This document shows positions 36,111 through 43,874 of a stretch of DNA of 64,000 bases, one piece after another. The translations under genes were made by a program, and so were the position numbers. Source of the DNA: an uncultured Dorea sp. (GTDB lineage Bacteria; Bacillota; Clostridia; Lachnospirales; Lachnospiraceae). The DNA lies in contig NZ_CAKRAH010000010.1 in the NCBI RefSeq assembly GCF_934294775.1, positions 15,468 to 79,467 of the forward strand, given 5' to 3'. The notes under the pieces were generated by a model. That model saw only the letters and a list, made by a program, of their open reading frames with translations. It was not told the origin of the DNA and did no database searches. The first letter of the stretch is position 1. Each line of letters begins with the position of its first letter.

Positions 36111-36993
36111 AAAAGAAAGATGCAAGCTGATCTCAGTTGTAATTCCTACATATAACAGGAAGAAACAACTGCCGGAGTGTATTAAAAGTGTTCTCACTCA
36201 GACATATCGCAATATAGAAGTACTGGTTGTCGATGATGCTTCGACAGATGGAACGGAAGAATTGTTCCATGAGATAGAAGACCCGAGACTTCACTATCTG
36301 AGATATGAGACGAACCGGGGAGCCTGTTATGCAAGAAACTATGGAGCGAAGAGAGCAAAGGGTGAGCTGATCGCGTTCCAGGACAGTGATGATACCTGGT
36401 ATGAGGACAAGCTTGAAAAACAATACCGCTTTTTGTGTGAACATGAAGTGGATCTTTGCTTTTGCGGGATGAACCGGATCGCGGAGAATGGCAATCATTT
36501 TCACTTCCCGGTACATGGATTCCATCCGGAGCATGCGCTGGAGGACTTTCTTGCAGAGAACAGGGCCAGTACACAGACCATGCTGATGTGGAAAAATGTA
36601 TGGGAGCAAGTGCAGTTCGATGAAGAGATCCGCAGATATCAGGACTGGGATTTTGGAATCCGTGCAGCGAAAGATTTTACATTGGGATATCTTCCGGATG
36701 CATTAGTGGATTCGGAAGTGGGAGCTGACAGTATCTCATCGAGGGTAAAATCTTATCCGCATCTGTTACATTTATATAAGAAGCACGAAGCACTATATGA
36801 GATGTATCCGAAGAGCAAGGCAGTCATGAACCGGAGACTTGGGAAAAGGGTACATGAAGCAGATCCGGCTGTGGCAGCAGCACATTTTAAAGAAAGCTAT
36901 TTACTTAGCAGAAGTTTTTACGATTGGGGTTACTGGATGGCAGACAGGCTCAGAAGCTGCTTCATCCGGCCAGAGAGGAAGGTTTCAAGATGA
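36103..36993 (+). CDS. Glycosyltransferase family 2 (GT-A)
   Basis: 296 residues. A typical GT2 start (ISVVIPTYNRKKQLPECI), VVDDASTDGTEE, GACYARNYGAKRAKGELIAFQDSDD with the DSDD metal site near 90, and a C-terminal acceptor part rich in basic residues. It transfers one sugar to a glycan repeat unit at the inner membrane face. No membrane helix is seen. It overlaps both neighbours (8 bases before, ATGA after), marking a tightly built operon. Confidence 0.88.
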   Translation: MNEKERCKLISVVIPTYNRKKQLPECIKSVLTQTYRNIEVLVVDDASTDGTEELFHEIEDPRLHYLRYETNRGACYARNYGAKRAKGELIAFQDSDDTWYEDKLEKQYRFLCEHEVDLCFCGMNRIAENGNHFHFPVHGFHPEHALEDFLAENRASTQTMLMWKNVWEQVQFDEEIRRYQDWDFGIRAAKDFTLGYLPDALVDSEVGADSISSRVKSYPHLLHLYKKHEALYEMYPKSKAVMNRRLGKRVHEADPAVAAAHFKESYLLSRSFYDWGYWMADRLRSCFIRPERKVSR

Positions 36994-37865
36994 TTGCATT
37001 TGTAATCCTGCATTACCGTGCAGCAGATATGACAAGAAGATGCGTGGAAAAGATACAGGCACTACCGGGAGAAAAGCAGATTGTAATAGTAGACAATGCA
37101 TCTCCGAACGGAAGTGGACAGGTACTTCTGGATGAGTATGCATCCTGCCCGGAGATCAAGGTGATATTAAACCCGGAAAATTCAGGGTTTGCAAAGGGAA
37201 ATAATCTTGGAGTGAAATGGGTACGTGAGCATAAAAAACCGGAATTTACCGTAGTACTGAATAATGATGTGGAGATCTTGCAGGAAGATTTCTGCAAAAG
37301 GATCGGGGAAATCTATGAAAAACAACCATTTGACGTACTTGGACCGGATATTGTATCTGTATTTTCCGGGATTCACCAGAATCCGAAGAGTATGCATGGA
37401 TGTACGCTGGATTCTGTACGGAAAAAGCGGGCAAGTGTAGAACGTACGAAGAATCCTATCCTTCTGCTTCTTAGCAGCGGCGAAAAGAACAGTCCGGCGA
37501 TCTGGAGGCGGGTGCAGAGAAGAAAACGCGCCAGACAGCACATCGATACCACGGCTCCGGCAGAAGGAATTGTACTGCATGGTTCCTGCGTGATCTTTTC
37601 GGAAAGATATCTGGAGATACATCCGGAACCATTTTATCCAAAGACGTATATGTACTACGAGATGGAAATCTTAGACTGGATCTGCAGAAAGGAAAAGAGT
37701 GTGGTGCTCTATGATCCGTCTATCTCAGTACTACATTATCAATATGTATCTTCCAAACAGGAATACAGATCGATTATAAAACGTTCCAGATTCGTGATCG
37801 ACTGTCTGATGGATTCCCTGACGGCAGCAGAAGAGCTGATCCTGGAAAATGACGGGGAGGCGTAA
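36990..37865 (+). CDS. Glycosyltransferase family 2, rhamnosyltransferase-like
   Basis: 291 residues from ATG 36990, which overlaps the previous stop as ATGA. It has FVILHYRAADMTRRC, IVIVDNASPNGSG, NSGFAKGNNLGVKW, VVLNNDVEIL (the NND metal site near 88), and a long insert ending GIVLHGSCVIFSERY. This arrangement is usual for rhamnosyl- or galactofuranosyl-transferases of surface glycans. A longer frame begins inside the preceding gene but has no ribosome site. The sugar cannot be assigned. Confidence 0.85.
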   Translation: MIAFVILHYRAADMTRRCVEKIQALPGEKQIVIVDNASPNGSGQVLLDEYASCPEIKVILNPENSGFAKGNNLGVKWVREHKKPEFTVVLNNDVEILQEDFCKRIGEIYEKQPFDVLGPDIVSVFSGIHQNPKSMHGCTLDSVRKKRASVERTKNPILLLLSSGEKNSPAIWRRVQRRKRARQHIDTTAPAEGIVLHGSCVIFSERYLEIHPEPFYPKTYMYYEMEILDWICRKEKSVVLYDPSISVLHYQYVSSKQEYRSIIKRSRFVIDCLMDSLTAAEELILENDGEA

Positions 37866-37868
37866 AGT

Positions 37869-38744
37869 GTGAAAAAGAAGAAGATCAGTAAGGCATCACG
37901 TGCATTTTACATAGCACTTTCTTATCTATCGCCGAGATGGAATACAAAGCTTTTATTTTTGAAAAAATTTGGACGGTTCCCGGACCTTAAGAATCCGAAG
38001 ACACTGAATGAGAAAATTTTAAAATTAAAGCTGGAATCGTATGGGCAGAATGAAGTCGTCAGAAAATGTGCGGACAAGTACAGGGTAAGAGAATATATAG
38101 AAAGCTGTGAACTTGAAAATTGTCTGACGAAGCTTATTGCAGTCTATGATAAGCCATCGGACATTGACTGGGAGAGTCTTCCGGAGAGCTTTGCGATGAA
38201 GTGGAATTTTGGATGTGGTTATAATATTATCTGTCCGTCTAAAAAAGATCTGGATATTCCGGCGACGGTGAAAAAGCTGGAAAAATGGGGAAAAGAACCA
38301 TTCTGGGCATATTTTTCAGAGCTTCAGTACCGGAATATGGAGCAGAAGATCATCGTGGAAGAGTATCTGGGAGATCCGGATGGCCTGCCGCCGGAGGATT
38401 ACAAGTTCTATTGCTTCCATGGCAAGGCTTACTGTGTAATGTTATGCGTGGGAAGAGAAGAAGGATGGCCGAAGTTCTATTTCTTCGACCGGGACTTTAA
38501 CCTGATGCGTATCAACCGGGATTCGGTAAATGCACCGGAAGGATTCTCGCTTCCAAAGCCGGAAGGACTGGACGAGGCATTTGCAGTAGCAGACAGACTG
38601 AGCAAAGGATTTCCATTTGTACGGGTGGACCTGTATGTGACGGAACAGGGAGTCAGGTTCGGGGAGATGACATTTACACCAGCTGCGGCGCTGGATAATA
38701 AACGTCTTCCGGAGACGGACCTGTTGTTTGGTAGTATGATGTAG
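37869..38744 (+). CDS. TupA-like ATP-grasp protein
   Basis: 291 residues, ATP-grasp of the TupA type (PF14305): LSYLSPRWNTKLLFLKKFGRFPDLKNP, NEKILKLKL, CADKYRVREYIE, FAMKWNFGCGYNIIC, IVEEYLGDPDG, YKFYCFHGKAYCV, and a C-terminal FGEMTFTPAAAL carrying the metal-binding Glu. TupA of alkaliphilic bacilli helps build teichuronopeptide, a polyglutamate-glucuronate wall polymer, and homologues are common in polysaccharide loci. The start is GTG 37869, two bases after the preceding stop. It is the fifth ATP-grasp protein of this locus in a different subfamily. Confidence 0.88.
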   Translation: MKKKKISKASRAFYIALSYLSPRWNTKLLFLKKFGRFPDLKNPKTLNEKILKLKLESYGQNEVVRKCADKYRVREYIESCELENCLTKLIAVYDKPSDIDWESLPESFAMKWNFGCGYNIICPSKKDLDIPATVKKLEKWGKEPFWAYFSELQYRNMEQKIIVEEYLGDPDGLPPEDYKFYCFHGKAYCVMLCVGREEGWPKFYFFDRDFNLMRINRDSVNAPEGFSLPKPEGLDEAFAVADRLSKGFPFVRVDLYVTEQGVRFGEMTFTPAAALDNKRLPETDLLFGSMM

Positions 38745-38756
38745 GAGTAAAGAGGT

Positions 38757-39839
38757 ATGAAAGTAGCAATATTAGGAGCGGGGAACAGCGGGTGTCTGCT
38801 GGCTGCGGACTATGCCGGACGTGGGCATGAGGTTACGCTGATCAAGACATCCCACGCGATGCATGATGAGAATTTCCAGTATCTGATGGAGCATGACGGA
38901 AGCGTGATGCTGGAAGAATTTGGTGAAAATAAAGAAAGTTCTATCGCGCATGTGACGAGAGAAATAGAAGCAGTAAAGGGACAGGATGTGGTACTGTTAT
39001 GTACGCAGACAGGATATCATAAAGAGGTACTGGAAAGAGCACTTCCATTATTGCAGGAAGGACAGATCCTTCTTATGGTTCCGGGATATCTCTCTACGGC
39101 GTATGCCATGGGTATCGGGATACCGGAAGGAGTAATTCTTGCGGAAGCGGAAAGTAACTTTATAGATGGAAGGATCCGGGTGCCGGGACATTTCCGGGTT
39201 GGATTCCGGAATGTAAGAAATCCGGTCGGGATCTATCCGGCGCATCAGATTGTCTATGCATCAGAGGTTCTGGATAAGCTTGGAACCCCATTTACATATG
39301 TTGAGAGTGTAGTAGAAGCGGCGCTTCACAATCCGAACATGGTTGTGCATACGGTAGGAGCAGTTATGAGTATGCCGCGGATCGAGGCGACAGGTGGTGA
39401 TTACTGCATGTATCATGAAGTCTTCACACCGTCTGTGTGGAAAATACTGGAAGCACTGGATCAGGAGAAAATGGATATCCTGCAGCACTTAGATCTTCCG
39501 CCGGTGCCTTACACAGAAGCCTGTAAGTTCCGCAACAGTCTGGATGAAGAAAGAGATGGAAAAGAAGTCTTCTTTGAATATGCAGCGATGCCGGAGCGTG
39601 CCAAAGGGCCTCTGACTGTGAATTCCAGATATATTACAGAGGATGTTCCTCAGGGATTGGTGCTGATGGAATCACTGGGAAGCGTACTTGGAATTCCGGT
39701 TCCGATCTGTACATCGTTGATAGAGCTTGCCAATGCGGCACTTGATACAGATTTCCGGAAAGAGGGAAGGACACTTCACAGACTTGGAGAGGAAAACGTG
39801 CGCCAGATCTTAAAAGAACGGGAAGGTGAGAGAAGGTAA
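38757..39839 (+). CDS. Opine (octopine/nopaline-type) dehydrogenase-like protein
   Basis: 360 residues. The N-terminal Rossmann domain is VAILGAGNSGCLLAADYAGRGHEV (GxGNxG at 7-12). The C-terminal all-helical domain has the family hallmark ALHNPNMVVHTVGAVMS near 190, holding the catalytic His of octopine dehydrogenases, and YTEACKFRN. Such enzymes join an amino acid's amine to a 2-keto acid with NAD(P)H, giving N-carboxyalkyl amino acids. The one-base stop/start overlap with the next ATP-grasp gene (ATG at 39839) suggests its opine is the substrate the ligase attaches. Ketopantoate reductase-like activity is the alternative. Confidence 0.82.
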   Translation: MKVAILGAGNSGCLLAADYAGRGHEVTLIKTSHAMHDENFQYLMEHDGSVMLEEFGENKESSIAHVTREIEAVKGQDVVLLCTQTGYHKEVLERALPLLQEGQILLMVPGYLSTAYAMGIGIPEGVILAEAESNFIDGRIRVPGHFRVGFRNVRNPVGIYPAHQIVYASEVLDKLGTPFTYVESVVEAALHNPNMVVHTVGAVMSMPRIEATGGDYCMYHEVFTPSVWKILEALDQEKMDILQHLDLPPVPYTEACKFRNSLDEERDGKEVFFEYAAMPERAKGPLTVNSRYITEDVPQGLVLMESLGSVLGIPVPICTSLIELANAALDTDFRKEGRTLHRLGEENVRQILKEREGERR

Positions 39840-40846
39840 TGTCACAGTGGGATGCCGTAAAGAGAACATGGAAGATGGCAAAGAGCCTGAAAAAGCAGCG
39901 CGGCGGTGTGACATTTGCTTATTTCCTGGATGCGATCCAGTGCGGATACCGGCATGAGGCATCACCGGAGAATTATCTGGTATTACGTTTTTTTGAGATC
40001 AAAGATAAAGAGCGTTCAAAGTATCTGACGTCTGGAAGGTCGAAAAGAGCAGATAAAGAGCTGAACCGTTTTATGACGGAGAAGGACGCGCGGGTGATGG
40101 CACAGAAGCATCTGTTTTACCAGATGTTTACCGGGCTTGTAAAAAGGGAGTATCTATATACCCCGGAAGCAGACTTTGCGGAATGCCTGGAATTCATGGA
40201 CCGGCATGAGGTATTCATATGCAAGCCGGACCGTGGGATTATGGGACATGGAGTGAAAAAGATACATACCAGTGAAATCAGGGACCGTTATGCGTGGTTC
40301 CAGGAACGCAAGAAAGAAAAGTGTCTGATAGAAGAACTGATCGTACAGAATGAAGAGCTGCAAAAGATCAATGACGGGTGTGTCAATTCCGTGAGGATCA
40401 ATGCGGCAAGAGACAAAAAAGGAAATATCAGGTTGATCGGAGCCTGCTTAAAATGTGGCGGCAAAGGAGCTGTCGCAGATAATTTTCATTCCGGCGGGAT
40501 TGCGTATCCGGTGGATACAGACAGTGGATGCATTACAGGTCCCGGAAGGAATAATAGCGATATCAGAGAATACGACAGACATCCGGGATCGGAGGTAGTG
40601 ATGCCGGGATTTCAGATTCCTTACTGGGAGGATATCCGTGCGGGAATATTCCTCGCAATGGAACGCATGCCAAATGTCGGCTATGTGGGCTGGGATATCG
40701 CAGTCACCCCGGATGGATTCGAATTAATAGAAGGAAACTGCCACTGGCCAGGTGGTAATATTATACAATTAGACAGAGTTGGAAAATATCCATTGATTCA
40801 AGAATGTTTAGAGGGAGTAATATGGGAAAGAAGAAAAACATCATAA
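39839..40846 (+). CDS. Sugar-transfer-associated ATP-grasp protein 3
   Basis: 335 residues. It has the ATP-grasp signatures EVFICKPDRGIMGHGVKKI (nucleotide-binding Lys and Gly loop), CLIEELIVQNEEL, SVRINAARD, HPGSEVVMPGFQIPYWED and VGWDIAVTPDGFELIEGN. Its ATG overlaps the last base of the opine dehydrogenase stop codon. That coupling argues that the two proteins are made in fixed ratio and act in sequence. It overlaps the next paralogue's start by 25 bases. Confidence 0.85.
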   Translation: MSQWDAVKRTWKMAKSLKKQRGGVTFAYFLDAIQCGYRHEASPENYLVLRFFEIKDKERSKYLTSGRSKRADKELNRFMTEKDARVMAQKHLFYQMFTGLVKREYLYTPEADFAECLEFMDRHEVFICKPDRGIMGHGVKKIHTSEIRDRYAWFQERKKEKCLIEELIVQNEELQKINDGCVNSVRINAARDKKGNIRLIGACLKCGGKGAVADNFHSGGIAYPVDTDSGCITGPGRNNSDIREYDRHPGSEVVMPGFQIPYWEDIRAGIFLAMERMPNVGYVGWDIAVTPDGFELIEGNCHWPGGNIIQLDRVGKYPLIQECLEGVIWERRKTS

Positions 40847-41886
40847 CAGACAATTATATAGTAAGAAATATCAAAGCTTATCCGGTCCTGAAAAAGAAAT
40901 TCATGACTTACATCGAAGGAGAGGAACAGCTTCCGGAAGGATTCACAGAGAATAAGCTTTTCCACGATTATCTGAAAGTCAGAAGAAATAATCCGGAGAA
41001 ACGTGTGTCACAGTCAGAATATATGATCTTTGGATTTTACAATCTTCCGGTAGAAGAACAAAAAAAATATCTGACAGATATCGAGGCGACACGCCTGATG
41101 CGTCCGTATAACAATGATTCGGAAAAATATCTCAAAGACAAGTTAAGCTTTTTAAAGAACTTTTCAAGATTCGTAAGCAGAGGATGGATGTATGTGCCGG
41201 AAGCAAGCTTTGAGGAATTTTGTGACTTTGTACACAAATATCATGTGATCGCACTGAAACCACAGTATTCCAGCTGGGGTATCGGTTTTATCCGTCTGAC
41301 AGAAGAAGACTTTGATGCAAAAGAAGATAAAGAAGCATTCTACCAGAAGATGATCAAGGGAAGATATCTTGCAGAAGAATTCGTAAAATCACATGAATCA
41401 CTGGCAGTCTTCCACCCATCTTCATTGAATACCCTGCGTGTGATCACATTCCGCAACGGAGACCGTTTTGAAGTGTTTGGGTGTGGATTACGTGTGGGAA
41501 ATAACGGACTGCATGTGGATAACGCACACGGAGGTGGAATCTTCTGTGAAATGGATCCAAAGACCGGAATCATCACAACCGACGGCATCGATGAGTGCGC
41601 AAATACATACGTAACACATCCGATGACCGGTGTGAAGTTCAAAGGTGTGCAGATCCCATTCTGGAAGGAAATCTGTGAGTTATGTAAAGAAGCATCCCAG
41701 GAGCTTCCTTGCTTAAGAGTAGTAGGATGGGATGTGGCGATTCTGGAGGATGGCACTTTGGAACTGATCGAAGGAAACCACAGCCCTGGAATGAATATTG
41801 TGCAGGCGCCGGCGAAGCATGGGGTGCATGATAAGTTTGAATCGATGCTTTTGGATTATTATGGGGCGCCGGAGCAGTATGTGTAA
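40822..41886 (+). CDS. Sugar-transfer-associated ATP-grasp protein 4
   Basis: 354 residues from ATG 40822, which follows GAGGGAG within the preceding gene. Core motifs are VIALKPQYSSWGIGFIRL, YLAEEFVKSHESL, NTLRVITFRNG, HPMTGVKFKGVQIPFWKE and VGWDVAILEDGTLELIEGN, with metal ligands intact. It closes the plus-strand glycan unit at a strong terminator. Proteins 2 and 4 share HPMTGV and WDVA motifs and are the most alike of the set. Confidence 0.85.
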   Translation: MGKKKNIITDNYIVRNIKAYPVLKKKFMTYIEGEEQLPEGFTENKLFHDYLKVRRNNPEKRVSQSEYMIFGFYNLPVEEQKKYLTDIEATRLMRPYNNDSEKYLKDKLSFLKNFSRFVSRGWMYVPEASFEEFCDFVHKYHVIALKPQYSSWGIGFIRLTEEDFDAKEDKEAFYQKMIKGRYLAEEFVKSHESLAVFHPSSLNTLRVITFRNGDRFEVFGCGLRVGNNGLHVDNAHGGGIFCEMDPKTGIITTDGIDECANTYVTHPMTGVKFKGVQIPFWKEICELCKEASQELPCLRVVGWDVAILEDGTLELIEGNHSPGMNIVQAPAKHGVHDKFESMLLDYYGAPEQYV

Positions 41887-41901
41887 CCGGGATGCATAAA
41901 G

Positions 41902-41949
41902 ATAACCGCTCACACAATTTTTTGCAGACGATGTGGGCGGTTATTTTTG
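41902..41949 (+). terminator. Terminator of the ATP-grasp/glycan locus
   Basis: A 13-bp stem with one T-G wobble (ATAACCGCTCACA with TGTGGGCGGTTAT) is followed by a T-run. Confidence 0.9.
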
Positions 41950-41976
41950 TGTCTTGGAATTCAAGCACCTGATGCA

Positions 41977-43236
41977 TTAAACATCTTCATTCTCAAAAAT
42001 TTTAATCAGCTGGCTGTCTTCATTCGTCTTCTTAAATCCTTCCAGTGTTTCTTTAAATGTCGTATGCCTGTAATGATACGTATTCCAGATAAAGCAGACG
42101 AACGTAATCCCCCACAGAACCGGCCACAGGATCACGCATTTGTGGAGTTTGGGGAAGCGGACTTTCATCTGCAGGTGGCCTTCTTTGAAGTAGGTCCAGA
42201 AGTTTACTTTTGCGTAAGAGCCGCTTCCGACTAAGGCGGTGTCGTTAGAGGTGCCCATGTCGTGGTCTTCCAGGATGCGCTGGATGAAGGTGCCGCAAGT
42301 GTCGGACGGGTAGTGGATATCCGGTTCTATATCTGCGGGAAGTCCGAGGTAAAGGTGCAGGGTTTCGATGATGATCTCGTAAAAGTGCAGGATCTTGGAC
42401 TCTTTGCACCAGTGGTGAAGTTTGTCAAAGTCAATATCATTATTTCTTGCAGTAAGATATAATACAAAGTCACACAAAAGCCGGATGCCGAACCCGCTGT
42501 AAAGATAGTGTTTTAACATATGGTGGATCATGTAAAAGGTATATTCCGTAGGAGGAAGCACCCGGTATGTGAGATCCCCGATCTTCTGAAGCTCTGGTGT
42601 AAGCTGACGTTTGGAGAAGACCTGATCTACAATCTGGTTGGCTTTGTCATACTGATAGACTCCTACGATACGAAAATGTAGTTCCAGAATATATCTGCGT
42701 CCGGTTTTCGGAAATGTATAGATATAAGTTGTATGGTGATCGCTTAGTTCCGGGTCCAGTACAAATCCGTTGGTTTCCAGAACCTTCTTTGCTTTTTCAA
42801 ATGCCGCAGGATCGGGAATATAGAGGTCTACATCGCCAAGCTTACGGTATTCCGGCACCGGATAGTAAGCGGCAAGGCTGATACCCTTTAACAGATAATA
42901 AGGAATCTGTTCCCGGTTCATAAGTGAAACGATGATCTCTGTCAGGTGTTCAATCTGATAATACTGGAACATCATCTGTTTGGTCTGTTGTTTGAAGGCA
43001 GTATAAACCTGCGGATTACTCTTTACATAAGGAAGAAGAAACGGCGAAGAAAAATGCTTTCCTGCTAATACAGATAGTGCGGAAATGTCTTCCGGAAGAA
43101 TCCGGAGTTCTTTTTCACGTTGAAAAGATTCTGCAAAAGATTCACCAGAGGGAGTATGATTTTGGTTCGTATTTCTTCCTGTCTTGATGAAATTGTTTTT
43201 TATTATCTGAAGATATGTTGTATAAATATCATTCAT
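41977..43236 (-). CDS. Nucleotidyltransferase-fold family protein (NTP_transf_5 type)
   Basis: 419 residues from ATG 43236. The central region has the nucleotidyltransferase motif PYYLLKGISLAAYYPVPEYRKLGDVDLYI (Gly-x9-Asp-x-Asp, ending DVDLY) near 140-170. The C-terminus ends with a hydrophobic segment (VILWPVLWGITFVCFIW) and a charged tail. This family is frequent in capsule loci and in Firmicute lasso-peptide clusters, where a member modifies a phosphorylated peptide. Here it lies convergent with the ATP-grasp unit and divergent from a PqqD-like gene. The frame extends upstream to 43386 but without a good ribosome site. Confidence 0.8.
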   Translation of the reverse strand: MNDIYTTYLQIIKNNFIKTGRNTNQNHTPSGESFAESFQREKELRILPEDISALSVLAGKHFSSPFLLPYVKSNPQVYTAFKQQTKQMMFQYYQIEHLTEIIVSLMNREQIPYYLLKGISLAAYYPVPEYRKLGDVDLYIPDPAAFEKAKKVLETNGFVLDPELSDHHTTYIYTFPKTGRRYILELHFRIVGVYQYDKANQIVDQVFSKRQLTPELQKIGDLTYRVLPPTEYTFYMIHHMLKHYLYSGFGIRLLCDFVLYLTARNNDIDFDKLHHWCKESKILHFYEIIIETLHLYLGLPADIEPDIHYPSDTCGTFIQRILEDHDMGTSNDTALVGSGSYAKVNFWTYFKEGHLQMKVRFPKLHKCVILWPVLWGITFVCFIWNTYHYRHTTFKETLEGFKKTNEDSQLIKIFENEDV

Positions 43237-43288
43237 AGTATCCTGATTTTTGTCTCCTTTTAAAACTGTAACAACAGTATAGCACAAG

Positions 43289-43339
43289 TTACTGTTCACA
43301 GACAGGAATTTTCTGAACTGAAAATTCCGTGTGATGCAG
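43289..43339 (+). repeat. Dispersed 51-bp palindromic repeat, copy 2
   Basis: It matches 40 of 51 positions with 10970-11020, including TTACTGTTC and the inverted pair GAATTTTC / GAAAATTC. It lies upstream of the nucleotidyltransferase gene. Confidence 0.7.
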
Positions 43340-43347
43340 GCTGCAGA

Positions 43348-43370
43348 AATGATTTTCAGACATACTCTTG
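43348..43370 (-). repeat. Short repeat, AGAGTATGTCTGAAAAT type
   Basis: Read on the minus strand it matches the AGAGYGTGTYTGAAAAAT family seen at 43484, 51316 and 52927. It directly adjoins the palindromic repeat at 43289, so the two may be parts of one larger element. Confidence 0.5.
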
Positions 43371-43398
43371 CACAATAAAAAAACATGTAAAAAGAGAA

Positions 43399-43427
43399 TT
43401 GAATTAGAAAATGATAAAGTCTATACT
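43399..43427 (+). promoter_or_regulatory. Promoter of the PqqD-Pel-like operon
   Basis: TTGAAT at 43399-43404, a 17-base spacer and TATACT at 43422-43427. A leader of about 135 bases follows, holding one short repeat. A second TATAAT at 43547 lacks a -35 partner. Confidence 0.55.
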
Positions 43428-43459
43428 GTATACGTTAACTATTAGAAACGGTGAAATTA

Positions 43460-43501
43460 TGCAATAATAGGAAGTATTAGAGCATTTTTTAGACACGTTC
43501 T
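43460..43501 (-). repeat. Short repeat, AGAACGTGTCTAAAAAAT type
   Basis: On the minus strand it begins AGAACGTGTCTAAAAAAT and continues with a TTCCTA...GCAT tail like the copy at 52927. It lies in the leader of the Pel-like operon. Confidence 0.45.
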
Positions 43502-43570
43502 AGTTAGTATGATGGAATAAAAATGTATTTTTATGCTTGAATCATTTATAATAAAAAGAAGGAAAAACAG

Positions 43571-43846
43571 ATGAAAAGATCGAAAGATTTCGTCCTGCGG
43601 AATCTGGATGAAGACTATTTTCTGATTCCGAGAGGCAGGATGGCAGAAGAGATAAATGGTGTGCTTACGCTTAGTGAGACGGCTGCTTTTATATATAATC
43701 ATATAGAAGAAACCGAAAATATAGAAGATATGGTCCGGCTTCTGAGTGCACATTATCATGCGACAGAAGAAGAACAGAAAGAAATGAACGAAGACGTAAA
43801 AGAGATGTTTCATTTTTTTCAGGAGCATAAGATAATTATGCCTTAA
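43571..43846 (+). CDS. PqqD-like small protein
   Basis: 91 residues. It has the PqqD-family layout: three beta strands (DFVLRNLDEDYFLIPRGR), GVLTLSETAAFIYNHIEE, then helices rich in Glu. PqqD proteins bind leader peptides of ribosomally made peptides and hand them to modifying enzymes. In clostridial glycan loci similar free-standing PqqD proteins occur without an evident peptide. The start follows GAAGGAAAAACAG. It lies 28 bases before the PelD-like fusion gene and is the first gene of that unit. A second PqqD domain is fused to an HPr-kinase-like protein at 60657. Confidence 0.85.
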   Translation: MKRSKDFVLRNLDEDYFLIPRGRMAEEINGVLTLSETAAFIYNHIEETENIEDMVRLLSAHYHATEEEQKEMNEDVKEMFHFFQEHKIIMP

Positions 43847-43874
43847 TAAAAAGAAAAGAGATGAGGTGAAAAGG

